From an uncultured Paraprevotella sp. (GTDB taxonomy: Bacteria > Bacteroidota > Bacteroidia > Bacteroidales > Bacteroidaceae): a stretch of 64,000 nt of DNA. Made by a program: the position numbers and the translations under genes. Each line of letters begins with the position of its first letter. Position 1 is the first letter of the stretch. The notes under the pieces were generated by a model. The model was not told where the DNA came from. It worked only from the letters and a program-made list of their open reading frames with translations, and did not search any database. Shown piece by piece: positions 17,885 to 27,993 of the stretch. The stretch covers positions 1 through 64,000 of the forward strand of contig CALULA010000010.1 in NCBI GenBank assembly GCA_944321365.1, given 5' to 3'.

Positions 17885-18811
17885 TCAAGCAGGAATAATA
17901 AAGTTCAGCCACTCTTGATGAATACCGATTTTCATCGGTGTTGAGGCATTCTCCCACACTGCACCATCTAAACTAATCATAGCTTTTCCACAATCATAGA
18001 AATCCACATTCCGTGTCCGATAGGATTTCACAGCCTTATGATTCAGGAAACGCCCACGAAAAAGCATCCATAAAGCCTCTATCATTTGTTTCATCTCTGG
18101 ATGAGAAACTACAGATACGTCCAACAGACCATTATACGGAACTCCACTGGGAGTTTGTCCATAACCTCTGGCACTACCTACACACACCGTCATCACACTC
18201 TTGTTTATATCATCCAGATTTACTTTAAAATGCATCCGGTGCTCCATTCTCTGAAAGAGAAGCATAAACATAGAAGCAAGATGAGAGAGAGTCAGCATCC
18301 CCCAAAAACGTCTTGTCTTATGTTTGATATTCATAATATTGGCAACCAGGCCCACATTAACGCAATTTAAAAAGTAACGGGGAGTTGCCCCGCTCGGATT
18401 TTCCGGTTGACAATAACCGACATCTACCTTGCGTAAACGATGTTCTACCAGCCAATCAATTGTCTGTCTATAATTATCTTCCTCAAAGCCCCAGAAATGA
18501 GCGAAATCGTTTCCCCATCCATTAGGTATCACACCCAAAGCTATCCGCCGGCGCACGTCATCACCTTGAGACAAAATGCCGTTTAACGCCCTGTTCAGAG
18601 CAGCATCTCCTCCCACAACAATGATTGTAGAATATCCATTAAAAGCCAGCATCGAAGCCAGACGCTCTACGGACTTCGGGCCTTCGCTCTGTACAAAATC
18701 ATACAACACGTGCTTTTCCGTCAGATAAGAACGTATGGCTTCCCACTCCTTATGTATATGACGGACACCTTCTTTCGGACAATATATGATCCCCCATCTT
18801 GACGATTCCAT
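17885..18811 (-). CDS. Diacylglycerol/lipid kinase family protein
   Basis: The product is about 308 residues from the ATG at 18811, the methionine just before MESSRWGIIYCPKEG. An upstream in-frame ATG at 18853 would add a poorly fitting 14 residues. The DAGK catalytic domain shows TIIVVGGDAALNRALNGIL where the family usually has GGDGTLNE, and VIPNGWGNDFAHFWGF in place of GTGNDFAR. The key Asp and ND are retained. The C-terminal part (GLLDVSVVSHPEMKQM, SLDGAVWENAS) fits YegS/DgkB-type kinases. The substrate is a lipid by family. It may be cotranscribed with miaA, whose stop is 75 bp before this gene's start. Confidence 0.85.
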   Translation of the reverse strand: MESSRWGIIYCPKEGVRHIHKEWEAIRSYLTEKHVLYDFVQSEGPKSVERLASMLAFNGYSTIIVVGGDAALNRALNGILSQGDDVRRRIALGVIPNGWGNDFAHFWGFEEDNYRQTIDWLVEHRLRKVDVGYCQPENPSGATPRYFLNCVNVGLVANIMNIKHKTRRFWGMLTLSHLASMFMLLFQRMEHRMHFKVNLDDINKSVMTVCVGSARGYGQTPSGVPYNGLLDVSVVSHPEMKQMIEALWMLFRGRFLNHKAVKSYRTRNVDFYDCGKAMISLDGAVWENASTPMKIGIHQEWLNFIIPA

Positions 18812-18886
18812 GAGCTTAATTGTTAAACAAGACCACAAATATACACAAAACAATTCATCATGTGCAAATACTTTCTTATTATTTTC

Positions 18887-19810
18887 TCAAGAAAGCCAAA
18901 GTTTAATCTGTTCCACTTTCTTTTGCAATGGCAAAGAAGCATCCAACCAATGAATAAGAATCCCACGTTTCTCCATTCCACGGAACCATGTCATCTGTCT
19001 TTTGGCAAACTGATGAATGGCGATTTCCAACATGCGGAACATTTCATCATAAGACAATTTCCCCATCACATATAGAGTCAGATATTTATATTCCAAGCCA
19101 TAATAAATCAAATTCTCAGCAGAAATACCTTCCGCTAACAAACGCCTGACTTCATCAACCATACCTTCCGCCAGACGTTGCCGCAAACGTTCGCTGATTT
19201 TCTGTCGCCTCGTTTCACGGTCAATGCTGACACCCACGACCAATGCCCGAATATGTGGAAAAGACGCCTCCTCTACCGGATGAGTACGATAATATTCCTC
19301 AATTTCAATGGCCCGCACAGCCCGTTTCACCGTATCCACATCTGTTGTATTATGCAATTGCTTATAGCTTTTCAATATTTCTGTCAACTCTGTCAAGCTC
19401 TTTTCTGACAAACTAGCACGTAATTCCGGATTTTCGGGAACTGAACGCAAATTATATCCGCGAAGCACAGACTCTATATACATTCCCGTCCCGCCACACA
19501 GTACAGGAATCAATCCACGCCCATGCATTTGTTGATAGACCTTCAAGAAATCACGCTGATATTCAAATACATTATACTTCGTTCCCGGCTCCACAATATC
19601 AATCAGATGATAAGGAATGACGGATTCTCCAATTTTATATTCGTCCAAATCCTTGCCCGTTCCTATATCCATTCGCCGATATACCTGACGGCTGTCACCA
19701 CTTATGATTTCCGTCTCCAGCTCGTGCGCCAACGCCACTGCCAACGAGGTTTTTCCGGATGCAGTAGGTCCCAATACCGTAATCAAATCATAGTCCATAA
19801 CTACTGACAT
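18887..19810 (-). CDS. miaA: tRNA dimethylallyltransferase
   Basis: The product is about 307 residues. MiaA adds a dimethylallyl group to A37 of tRNAs reading UNN codons. Visible are the P-loop TVLGPTASGKTSLAVALA, ISGDSRQVYRRMDIGTGKD, the CGGTGMYIESVLRGY motif and the QFAKRQMTWFR signature near the C-terminus. In-frame methionines lie at 19852, 19822, 19810 and 19798. The promoter box at 19826-19833 puts the transcript start near 19819, so 19810 or 19798 is expected, and 19810 is preceded by a purine-rich GGAAAAG. Confidence 0.95.
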   Translation of the reverse strand: MSVVMDYDLITVLGPTASGKTSLAVALAHELETEIISGDSRQVYRRMDIGTGKDLDEYKIGESVIPYHLIDIVEPGTKYNVFEYQRDFLKVYQQMHGRGLIPVLCGGTGMYIESVLRGYNLRSVPENPELRASLSEKSLTELTEILKSYKQLHNTTDVDTVKRAVRAIEIEEYYRTHPVEEASFPHIRALVVGVSIDRETRRQKISERLRQRLAEGMVDEVRRLLAEGISAENLIYYGLEYKYLTLYVMGKLSYDEMFRMLEIAIHQFAKRQMTWFRGMEKRGILIHWLDASLPLQKKVEQIKLWLS

Positions 19811-19825
19811 TAACTTTTCCATGGA

Positions 19826-19833
19826 CAAAGATA
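19826..19833 (-). promoter_or_regulatory. -7 promoter box for miaA
   Basis: The minus strand reads TATCTTTG immediately after the T-tract of the gapA terminator. It sets the miaA start at or after 19810. Confidence 0.65.
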
Positions 19834-19865
19834 CAAAAAAAGCCACCCTCACAGAGAGGATGGCT
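19834..19865 (-). terminator. Terminator of gapA
   Basis: On the minus strand AGCCATCCTC and GAGGGTGGCT (one mismatch) form a stem around a 5-nt loop and are followed by seven Ts. It lies 27 bp past the gapA stop and abuts the miaA promoter. Confidence 0.88.
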
Positions 19866-19892
19866 CATTTTTCATTATAAACAGGAAACGGA

Positions 19893-20915
<1,023 letters not shown>

Positions 20916-21012
20916 TTAAAATTAAAGGTTATATAAGAATTCATTATCTGTCTCTTTATTCCTCCTCACTGCCTGCTAAGCAGAATGCAGCCGCCTCTTC
21001 CATTCGGCACTG

Positions 21013-21020
21013 CAAATTTA
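21013..21020 (-). promoter_or_regulatory. Candidate -7 box for gapA
   Basis: The minus strand reads TAAATTTG about 110 bp before the gapA ATG, giving a leader of about 100 nt. No clear -33 element is seen. 20904-21126 holds no gene. Confidence 0.45.
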
Positions 21021-21126
21021 TAAAATTCTTTTGAACTACAGCATAAGTAAGCGGGAAAAATATCTTCTTGTTTTGATAAAAAAAACAAAAGAAAGAAATA
21101 AAGTCCCTCACACGGCATACATTCTG

Positions 21127-21564
21127 TCAGAAAGAACGGAAATAGAGTGTCGTATCTGCAGCATGAAGCACCATTGCATCGTCATTCAGCAAGCGCACTT
21201 CAAAAGTGACATCTTTCGACGGTACACCGAACTGCCGCAGTTTCTCCATTTCCACATCAGCAGACTGGGTGGAGCGGACTCTGAAATCGTACATGCGTAA
21301 AGTGGAAGCATCCGGATCGTAAACATATCTGCAAAGATAAGTGCCGTAGCCGTTTCCGCCCAGATCCTTCATTTCACAGACGCCCAACTGCAAAGCCCAG
21401 TAAAGGCGGTTGCAGTCCACACGCTCGCCCGTAGCCTCGTTCTCTATCCGTTCCTGCTTCCAATAGCCTTCCAGATCCGGGTATTCAGGTGCTTTGCCCG
21501 TACAAGAAAAAAAGACAGATACAGTCATCACACAAGGTAAAATCCAGCCACACGCCTTTTTCAT
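21127..21564 (-). CDS. Small lipocalin-like lipoprotein
   Basis: The product is 145 residues from the ATG at 21564. The start MKKACGWILPCVMTVSVFFSC is a lipoprotein signal with Cys at residue 21. The mature part has a lipocalin-like opening (PDLEGYWKQERIEN) followed by strands such as GTYLCRYVYDPDASTLRMYDF, suggesting a short beta-barrel. The ligand is unknown. The ATG overlaps the stop of the upstream Wzi-type gene (TAATG), which points to translational coupling and a shared envelope role. An upstream in-frame ATG at 21579 is less likely. Confidence 0.75.
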   Translation of the reverse strand: MKKACGWILPCVMTVSVFFSCTGKAPEYPDLEGYWKQERIENEATGERVDCNRLYWALQLGVCEMKDLGGNGYGTYLCRYVYDPDASTLRMYDFRVRSTQSADVEMEKLRQFGVPSKDVTFEVRLLNDDAMVLHAADTTLYFRSF

Positions 21565-23078
21565 TACTTCCTTATACATAATCCTTCTTTCTTTATCGTT
21601 ATCATACCTCCGCCACTATTACCGATATAAGTACCGTGATCTACTGCACCAGCCACGCTGAAATGCCATCCGTCCAAGCGTTTAGGCGAGTATGTGACTT
21701 CATACAGCGAACTGAACTGCTTGCGTATTTTATCCAGCGGATTGTCATAAGTTCCCCAATGCAAAGCGTAAGACATCAGCACCCGATAGCCCCACTCATC
21801 GGCAGGCGTACCGCTGAACGCCCAATGATTGGCCCGGACGCGGTTACTACGGAACTCCAGCGATCCGTCCGTGTTGTACAACGGACCAGGCAACAGGGGA
21901 TTACCCAAGCCCAAACCGTAGTGTTGCCATGACTGATAGAAGAAATTATTATAATAATTATCCTTCGCACTGATCTGAGTCCCGTGGTAAGCCGCATTCT
22001 CAAAACGGGCATCGCCGTCATACAGTATAGGTCCCGACTGGTCCTTCGTCGCCAGTCCCTCCCACAGCAAAGTGCTCACCCACCGGTTTTCGGGCAGAGT
22101 CACCTCGATGCCTAAATGCCCGTCCTTCCACCTTCCGTACTCCAGAAACATTTGTGAATGGTCATCAAAGAAATGCTCATAATACACACGGAACTTCCAT
22201 TGCCGCAAATAATAGTTCAGCGCAAAGTTCCAACTGCCCACATGATTCCCTTCAACATTCACCTGATCGCCCCCCGGTGTATCCGCTCCTCCTGATTTCG
22301 CCAAAAATACCTTGGCGTAATTTTTCAATTTATGCGGCATCTTCTCCACCTTTTCCGTGCCATCTGTCTCACTGAAGCTGTGACGCTCGCCGCCGAACTG
22401 GGCAGACATCAGCATGCCGACCTCAACCTCCAGCGGAAATCGTTCTTTGTTTCCCACTTTCAGCATCAATTCCTTGCTGTGATACAGCACTTTTTCCACA
22501 TAGGGCTGAAGATGTTTTCTGGCAAAATCGCGTTGCCACCGGTCGTCCGTGAAACGACCGTAAGCAATATATCCCTTGAACGCGAACCAGCCTTTCGTTC
22601 CCGGAACCGTATAATACTCGACAATCTCAGCCCTCACCTGCGGAACAGGACGCGTATTGTTGCCTTCCACCATACCGCCGCTACTCAACAACGGATTCTT
22701 TCCCAAAGGGACACGCTCCTTGCTGCCGATGCTCAGATTCAGCATACGCCAAGATATATCGGCATAAGCCTGCTGCACGATGAAATCAGACGGGCTGTTT
22801 ACAGCCGCAGCCAAGTCCACCCCCAAGCCAATACGCCAGTTATGATTGAATGAATGAGCATAACCCAATCCGGCACGCAGATATGCGCTGTTGGGTTCCT
22901 GACTCGACAATCCGTTGCGGTTTGCCGTAAACCATAACGGAGCGTAATCCCCCGAACTGACATTCGCCGAGGCCTCAACGCGATAAGTCAGAACAGTGTC
23001 CGATTGAGCTTGCACCATTGTTGCGGGAACAGCGCAGGCCATCAGCAATTTGACACATAGTTTCACCATTTCTTGCAT
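21564..23078 (-). CDS. Capsule assembly Wzi family outer-membrane protein
   Basis: The product is 504 residues with a signal peptide (VKLLMACAVPATMVQAQS). The mature protein is a large beta-barrel with GDYAPLWFTANRNGLSS at the start, the family hallmark of Wzi-like proteins, and many aromatic-edged strands (VYYEHFFDDHSQMFLEYG, YRVLMSYALHWGTYDNP). Wzi helps attach capsule to the outer membrane in enterobacteria. In this phylum the family is broader and no capsule genes are adjacent, so the exact role is open. It overlaps the following small lipoprotein gene. Confidence 0.88.
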   Translation of the reverse strand: MQEMVKLCVKLLMACAVPATMVQAQSDTVLTYRVEASANVSSGDYAPLWFTANRNGLSSQEPNSAYLRAGLGYAHSFNHNWRIGLGVDLAAAVNSPSDFIVQQAYADISWRMLNLSIGSKERVPLGKNPLLSSGGMVEGNNTRPVPQVRAEIVEYYTVPGTKGWFAFKGYIAYGRFTDDRWQRDFARKHLQPYVEKVLYHSKELMLKVGNKERFPLEVEVGMLMSAQFGGERHSFSETDGTEKVEKMPHKLKNYAKVFLAKSGGADTPGGDQVNVEGNHVGSWNFALNYYLRQWKFRVYYEHFFDDHSQMFLEYGRWKDGHLGIEVTLPENRWVSTLLWEGLATKDQSGPILYDGDARFENAAYHGTQISAKDNYYNNFFYQSWQHYGLGLGNPLLPGPLYNTDGSLEFRSNRVRANHWAFSGTPADEWGYRVLMSYALHWGTYDNPLDKIRKQFSSLYEVTYSPKRLDGWHFSVAGAVDHGTYIGNSGGGMITIKKEGLCIRK

Positions 23079-23107
23079 TGTTTTGTCCCTTGTTGTCTCT
23101 ACACGGC

Positions 23108-23138
23108 AATAGCCTCAACCTTCCGGATTGAGGCTATT
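23108..23138. other. Perfect hairpin between guaA and the Wzi gene
   Basis: AATAGCCTCAA (23108-23118) and TTGAGGCTATT (23128-23138) are perfect 11-bp arms around a 9-nt loop. Neither strand has a T-tract after it. It lies just past the guaA stop and 30 bp before the Wzi ATG, so it may terminate guaA, stabilise its 3' end, or be a leader element. Confidence 0.7.
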
Positions 23139-23163
23139 GACAGTTTCTGCAGACCTTTTTCGT

Positions 23164-24687
23164 TTACTCCCATTCTATGGTCGAAGGCGGTTTTGAGGAA
23201 ATGTCATAGCATACCCGGTTCACGCCTTTTACCTTATTAATAATATCGTTGCTCACCTTGGCCATAAAATCATAAGGCAAGTGTGCCCAGTCGGCAGTCA
23301 TGGCATCCGTACTGGTCACGGCACGCAGGGCCACGGCCCGTTCGTACGTGCGCTCATCCCCCATCACTCCTACGCTCTTCACAGGCAGCAGAATGACTCC
23401 GGCCTGCCATACCTGGTCATAAAGCCCCCAGTCGCGCAGTCCTTGAATAAAGATGTCATCCGCGTCCTGCAGCACACGGACTTTCTCCGGCGTAATGTCA
23501 CCCAGAATACGTACAGCCAGCCCCGGTCCGGGGAACGGGTGGCGCGTTATCAGATGTTCGGGCATACCCATCTGACGTCCCACACGCCGCACTTCGTCCT
23601 TGAACAGCCATTTCAGCGGCTCGCACAACTGCAGGTTCATCTCTTTGGGCAGTCCGCCCACATTATGATGGCTCTTGATGGTCTTGCCCGTGATGTTCAG
23701 ACTTTCTATGCGGTCGGGGTAAATCGTACCTTGTGCCAACCATTTTGCATCGGTTATCTTACGGGCCTCAGCATCGAACACTTCCACGAAATCGCGACCG
23801 ATAATCTTACGTTTCTGTTCCGGATCGGTCACTCCCTCCAAATCCTTGAAGAACTTGGCACTGGCATCTACCCCGATGACATTCAGTCCGAGGCATTCAT
23901 AATCATGCAACACATTGCGGAACTCATTCTTGCGCAACATACCGTGATCTACGAAAATGCAGGTCAGGTTCTGCCCGATGGCTTTGTTCAGCAACACGGC
24001 TGCAACAGACGAATCCACGCCACCGCTCAGTCCCAGAATGACTCTGTCATTGCCCAGCTGTGCCTTCAGCTCAGCCACAGTCGCGTCCACAAACGAAGCG
24101 GCACTCCAGTCCTGACGGCTGCCACAGACGTCCACCACGAAATTTTTCAGCAGTTGCGTGCCCTGCACGGTGTGGAACACTTCCGGATGGAACTGCACTC
24201 CCCAAAGCTGTTCACCCTCTGCCTGATAGGCGGCGTTCACCACTTTGTCGGTAGACGCCACCACCTTGAATCCCTGCGGAAGGCTGGTTATGGTGTCGCC
24301 ATGACTCATCCACACCTGAGAGTTCTCCTCAAGACCTTTGAACAACGGGTTTTCCTTGTCGAACCAAGTCAGATTGGCACGCCCGTATTCGCGGGTGCCC
24401 GCCGGCTCCACCGTACCGCCCAGGACGTAACTCATGAACTGTGCGCCGTAGCAAATGCCCAGGATGGGATACTTTCCGCGCAATTCATCCAGATTGATTT
24501 TGAATGCTTCCTTGTCGTAAACACTGAAAGGCGAACCGCTCAGAATCACACCGATGACCGACGGGTCGTCTTTCGGGAACTTATTATAAGGCAAAATCTC
24601 ACAGAACGTGTCCAACTCGCGCACGCGGCGTCCGATAAGCTGGGTGGTCTGCGACCCGAAATCAAGAATGATGATTTTCTGTTGCAT
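23164..24687 (-). CDS. guaA: GMP synthase (glutamine-hydrolysing)
   Basis: The product is 507 residues from the ATG at 24687, which begins [20 protein letters not shown]. An upstream in-frame ATG at 24717 would add ten residues. The class I amidotransferase domain has GICYGAQ (nucleophile Cys) and FHPEVFHT. The ATP-pyrophosphatase domain has [17 protein letters not shown], and the C-terminal dimerisation domain ends in [11 protein letters not shown]. It converts XMP to GMP. The gene is followed by a hairpin rather than a classical terminator. Confidence 0.97.
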   Translation of the reverse strand: MQQKIIILDFGSQTTQLIGRRVRELDTFCEILPYNKFPKDDPSVIGVILSGSPFSVYDKEAFKINLDELRGKYPILGICYGAQFMSYVLGGTVEPAGTREYGRANLTWFDKENPLFKGLEENSQVWMSHGDTITSLPQGFKVVASTDKVVNAAYQAEGEQLWGVQFHPEVFHTVQGTQLLKNFVVDVCGSRQDWSAASFVDATVAELKAQLGNDRVILGLSGGVDSSVAAVLLNKAIGQNLTCIFVDHGMLRKNEFRNVLHDYECLGLNVIGVDASAKFFKDLEGVTDPEQKRKIIGRDFVEVFDAEARKITDAKWLAQGTIYPDRIESLNITGKTIKSHHNVGGLPKEMNLQLCEPLKWLFKDEVRRVGRQMGMPEHLITRHPFPGPGLAVRILGDITPEKVRVLQDADDIFIQGLRDWGLYDQVWQAGVILLPVKSVGVMGDERTYERAVALRAVTSTDAMTADWAHLPYDFMAKVSNDIINKVKGVNRVCYDISSKPPSTIEWE

Positions 24688-24738
24688 AAAAAGTTTTTTA
24701 ACTGATTTTGTGCGCAAAAGTACAACAAATAATCGAGA

Positions 24739-25488
24739 CTAACAACACTCCTCTGCCAAGAATGCTTCCGCCCGTGCGAGGGAATCCTGTTTTCCCACAT
24801 CCAGCACTTTCAATCCGGGGCTGGGATAAGCATAAACAGACTCGCGATTGCACACGGACAGATAGAAATCTATGATGGAAAACCGGTCCGGCCAATCATT
24901 GAAATAAGTGAACAGACGCGGCGAAAACAGATGAATGCCCGCAAAGGCATACTTGCGGCACGCCTCCACATCCAATGTCTGATAGGGAGATTTCACCTCT
25001 CCTGTCGCTACATTCGTCCAGCCCATCAGGCGACCGCTCTCTCTGTCGAACAGCAGATAACGCTGCGTGGGGCGTTCGTTCACCAGCAGCAACGCGGCCG
25101 CCTCTGTCCCCCGGCGATAGAAGTCTGCCAGATTCACATTGCTCAGAATGTCCACATTGTGCACCAAGAAAGGTGCTCCGCCCTCATTGCCATCCAGCAG
25201 CAAGGGCACAGCCTTGCGGATGCCCCCTCCGGTGTCCAGCAGCCGTTCGCGCTCGTCGCTGAAGCGCACGCGTGCACCGAAACCGTCGTGCTCCTCGACG
25301 AAGCGCACAATCTGGTCGGCAAAATGATGCACGTTAATCACTATGTCCGTAAATCCAGCGGCGACCAGTCTGCGCATCTGCAATTCCAGCAGCGGCTTGC
25401 CGCCCACCGGTACGAGGGCTTTCGGCATCGTGTCGGTCAAAGGTTTCAGGCGGGTGCCCAGTCCCGCCGCAAATATCATGGCTTTCAT
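24739..25488 (-). CDS. MurU-like sugar-1-phosphate nucleotidyltransferase
   Basis: The product is 249 residues from the ATG at 25488 (MKAMIFAAGLGTRLKPLTD). It shows the nucleotidyltransferase signature GLGTRLKPLTD...PKALVPVGGKP, the metal-binding HNVDILSN, and SIIDFYL near the end. The length and lack of a C-terminal left-handed beta-helix fit MurU (N-acetylmuramate-1-phosphate uridylyltransferase) rather than GlmU or RfbA. The partner of MurU is the kinase AmgK, and an AmgK-like gene lies 2.5 kb upstream on the same strand (27975-29522). Mannose-1-phosphate guanylyltransferase is the main alternative. Confidence 0.8.
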   Translation of the reverse strand: MKAMIFAAGLGTRLKPLTDTMPKALVPVGGKPLLELQMRRLVAAGFTDIVINVHHFADQIVRFVEEHDGFGARVRFSDERERLLDTGGGIRKAVPLLLDGNEGGAPFLVHNVDILSNVNLADFYRRGTEAAALLLVNERPTQRYLLFDRESGRLMGWTNVATGEVKSPYQTLDVEACRKYAFAGIHLFSPRLFTYFNDWPDRFSIIDFYLSVCNRESVYAYPSPGLKVLDVGKQDSLARAEAFLAEECC

Positions 25489-25588
25489 GGCTGCAAATTT
25501 AGGCATTTCCGTCCGGAAAGACGCCCTCCGCCGCCTTGAAATCTTCTGCCGAAGATGTTAAAACCGCAGCATCTGCGGGCCTTATGCC

Positions 25589-26056
25589 CTATCTCCCCAT
25601 ATCCAGCCCATCGAAAATCCGCCTGAACGCTTCCTTCGTCTCCCCGCCGGCTATCCGGGCAATCGCCTTCAATTCTTTGTAACAGGCGGTCTGGAACTGA
25701 CGGTCTCCGGTCGCAGCCAAAGCCGCCCTGAGGCTCTCAATTTCCAGCTCCCTGTTCTTGTTCCTGGCGTTGGCCTTTAATTCTTCCAGTTCAAGCCCGG
25801 ATACCCGTCCTTCGGAGACCAACCGCTGGAAACTCATCTGCACCATACGGTTATTCGTGACTTCCATAATCTCAGCCATGAAGACCCACAGCCTTGCTCT
25901 CAATTTCTGCTGCTCCGGAGTCATGTCCCTCTTGTCTTTCACAGGGGCATCGCCGGAACGTCCGTGTTCTTCTTTAACAAGCCGACGCGCATTCCGGAAC
26001 AGCAGGAAAATCACTACGGCAAACAGAGCCATCAACATTAAAAAAACACCCACCAT
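25589..26056 (-). CDS. Hypothetical membrane-anchored protein
   Basis: The product is 155 residues and I do not recognise a family. One N-terminal membrane segment (MVGVFLMLMALFAVVIFLLF) is followed by positive charges (RNARR), so the rest should face the cytoplasm. The remainder is charged and helical, with DMTPEQQKLRARLWVFMAEI and ELEELKANARNKNRELEIES likely to form a coiled coil. It sits between the MurU-like gene and a 22-bp repeat array. No promoter is obvious. Confidence 0.6.
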   Translation of the reverse strand: MVGVFLMLMALFAVVIFLLFRNARRLVKEEHGRSGDAPVKDKRDMTPEQQKLRARLWVFMAEIMEVTNNRMVQMSFQRLVSEGRVSGLELEELKANARNKNRELEIESLRAALAATGDRQFQTACYKELKAIARIAGGETKEAFRRIFDGLDMGR

Positions 26057-26212
26057 ATTACCTCCTTATTTTAATCATTCATTGCATCCTCCCCCGCATC
26101 TTCCACAGACACTTGCGATACAAAAATACGACATTTTTCCGAAATGGCCAACCCGCCTCCACCCGCAAATTCCGCTCCGCAGAGAAGCCTTCGGCAAGAA
26201 CAGCCAGCGCGT

Positions 26213-26322
26213 TGCGCACAACCGACATTTTTCTTGCGCACAAACGGCAGCGACGATGCGCACAAACGTCCGCAGTCGTGCGCAAAGAAACCACCGGTTG
26301 TGCGCAACGGAAAAGCCACCCA
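26213..26322 (+). repeat. 22-bp phased TGCGCA array B (5 units)
   Basis: TGCGCA begins at 26213, 26235, 26257, 26279 and 26301, each step exactly 22 bp. Units two and three share TGCGCACAAACG. The flanking 26057-26212 and 26323-26540 contain no credible gene. Short overlapping frames on both strands cross the repeats. The array lies between the diverging hypothetical gene and the thioredoxin-like gene. Confidence 0.88.
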
Positions 26323-26547
26323 TGCAATCAAATGAAAGACAAATACTTATGGAAAGCAATACGAGAAGCCGCTCACGAAGACTGAAACCACCCTCAGCCG
26401 GACCGCCATCCGCCCCCGCCGGAACAGCCTCTGCAGGCAGAAAAAACGCAGAAAGGGAAATTCTGCCAACTTTTCCGGCGGAATTGCCATGCGTTTATCC
26501 GCAGGAATGCCCCATCTTTGCAACATGAAATCAAAACCATTACAACA

Positions 26548-27030
26548 ATGACAGTCATGAAACTGATGAGATCTGCCCTCGCGGCACTGGGACTGGTCGT
26601 AACACTGAACGCCTGCGCCCAAAACAAAACGAGTGACAAACCCAACAAAAAGAAAGGAGACAATATGGAAATCGTTCATCTGACCAAAGCCGAGTTCTTG
26701 AAAAACGTGTACAACTATGAGGCTAATCCCAACGCCTGGAAGTTTGAAGGAGACCAGCCTTGCCTGATAGATTTCTATGCCACCTGGTGCGGCCCCTGCA
26801 AGGCACTGGCTCCGGTGCTGGAAGAACTGGCAAAGGAATATGACGGAAAGATACGCATCTACAAGATTGATGTAGATCAGGAGGAGGAACTGGCCGGTGC
26901 GTTCGGCATACGCAGCATCCCCACCCTGCTGTGGATTCCGCAAAACGGCACACCGACTGTCACACAGGGTGCCATGCCCCGGCCCGAACTGAAAAAAATG
27001 ATCGACAGCGTGCTGCTCAACGCTCAGTAA
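26548..27030 (+). CDS. Thioredoxin-domain lipoprotein
   Basis: The product is about 160 residues. The start region MTVMKLMRSALAALGLVV leads into NAC, a lipobox-like Cys, so the protein is probably an exported lipoprotein. The thioredoxin fold follows with LIDFYATWCGPCKALAPVLE (active site CGPC) and the cis-Pro SIPTLLWI. It probably reduces or oxidises disulfides in the periplasm. The ATG at 26548 is used, with 26557 and 26566 as in-frame alternatives. A CATCTTTG box at 26513-26520 is a near-consensus promoter. It is followed by an AraC regulator gene in the same direction. Confidence 0.85.
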   Translation: MTVMKLMRSALAALGLVVTLNACAQNKTSDKPNKKKGDNMEIVHLTKAEFLKNVYNYEANPNAWKFEGDQPCLIDFYATWCGPCKALAPVLEELAKEYDGKIRIYKIDVDQEEELAGAFGIRSIPTLLWIPQNGTPTVTQGAMPRPELKKMIDSVLLNAQ

Positions 27031-27165
27031 GAACATCGTCTGAAAACAAGCCGCACCGGACGTGCGGACCGCAAAAGGAAGGGATGGAATGAAGAAATCT
27101 TCGCCATCCCTTTCCCATATGCCGGAATAAATCTATATTTACCCGCAAAACGCAATGAAGAAGAA

Positions 27166-27993
27166 ATGGAATTTCTGTTGAAGACACGACTGAACGGTGT
27201 GTTCGCCATGACCGGACACCTGCACGAGAAACCGGAACTGCTGAGCGACCGGAACCTGTATAAATTCATCTGGGTGCGGCAAGGCAGCCTGTACATGGAA
27301 ATCGACCATGTAGGCACACAATTGCAGACCGACGAACTGGTCTCGCTCTCGGCCCTCCATCACGTGGACAAGCTCAAGGCTGAAGGCGAATACCTTGCCC
27401 TGCTCTTCAACAGCAACTTCTACTGCATCTACGGGCACGACAATGCGGCGTCGTGCAACGGATTCCTCTTTCACGGCTCATCCCACCTGCTCCGGCTGAT
27501 GCTCTCGCCCGCCGAAACGCAACGGCTGGAGCATATCGCCGAAACCCTGAGCGAGGAATGCACCGTCCGTGACAACCTGCAGGAGGAAATGCTGCGCATG
27601 CAACTGAAGCATTTCATCATCACCGTCACCCGCATGGCACGCCAACGGCTGGAAGGCGGGAGAGAACAAGAGAACGGATTCGACATCATCCGGCAGTTCT
27701 ATGTTCTGGTGGACAAACATTTCAAAGAGAAAAAGCGTGTGCAGGATTACGCCGACATGCTCTACCGCTCGCCCAAAACGCTGTCCAACCTGTTCGCACG
27801 CTACGGATTAGGCTCCCCCTTACGCATCATACACGAACGTGTCGATGCCGAGGCCCGGCGCCTCTTGCTCTACACGTCCAAGAGCGCAAAGGAAATCAGT
27901 GAGATACTGGGCTTCGAGGATCTGGCCACATTCAGCCGTTTCTTCAGGAAGATGAACGGCAGGAGCATTTCCGACTACCGGCGCGAATCCTGA
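27166..27993 (+). CDS. AraC family transcriptional regulator
   Basis: The product is 275 residues. The N-terminal 170 residues form a cupin-like sensing region (FIWVRQGSLYMEIDHVG). The C-terminal double HTH reads RVQDYADMLYRSPKTLSNLF followed by KSAKEISEILGFEDLATFSR and FFRKMNGRSISDYRRES, the standard AraC signature. The effector is unknown. The gene ends inside the 3' end of the oppositely directed AmgK-RapZ gene (19-bp overlap). The gap to the thioredoxin-like gene is 135 bp, so it may have its own promoter. Confidence 0.9.
   Translation: MEFLLKTRLNGVFAMTGHLHEKPELLSDRNLYKFIWVRQGSLYMEIDHVGTQLQTDELVSLSALHHVDKLKAEGEYLALLFNSNFYCIYGHDNAASCNGFLFHGSSHLLRLMLSPAETQRLEHIAETLSEECTVRDNLQEEMLRMQLKHFIITVTRMARQRLEGGREQENGFDIIRQFYVLVDKHFKEKKRVQDYADMLYRSPKTLSNLFARYGLGSPLRIIHERVDAEARRLLLYTSKSAKEISEILGFEDLATFSRFFRKMNGRSISDYRRES

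Noticed and set aside
23281..24705. Long plus-strand frame of 474 codons opposite guaA
   Set aside because: It is the antisense shadow of guaA. Its His/Gln-rich composition and lack of any family resemblance are what the opposite strand of a GC-balanced gene gives.
26071..26385. Overlapping short frames on both strands through array B
   Set aside because: The open frames arise from the repeat composition. None has a plausible start or conserved content.
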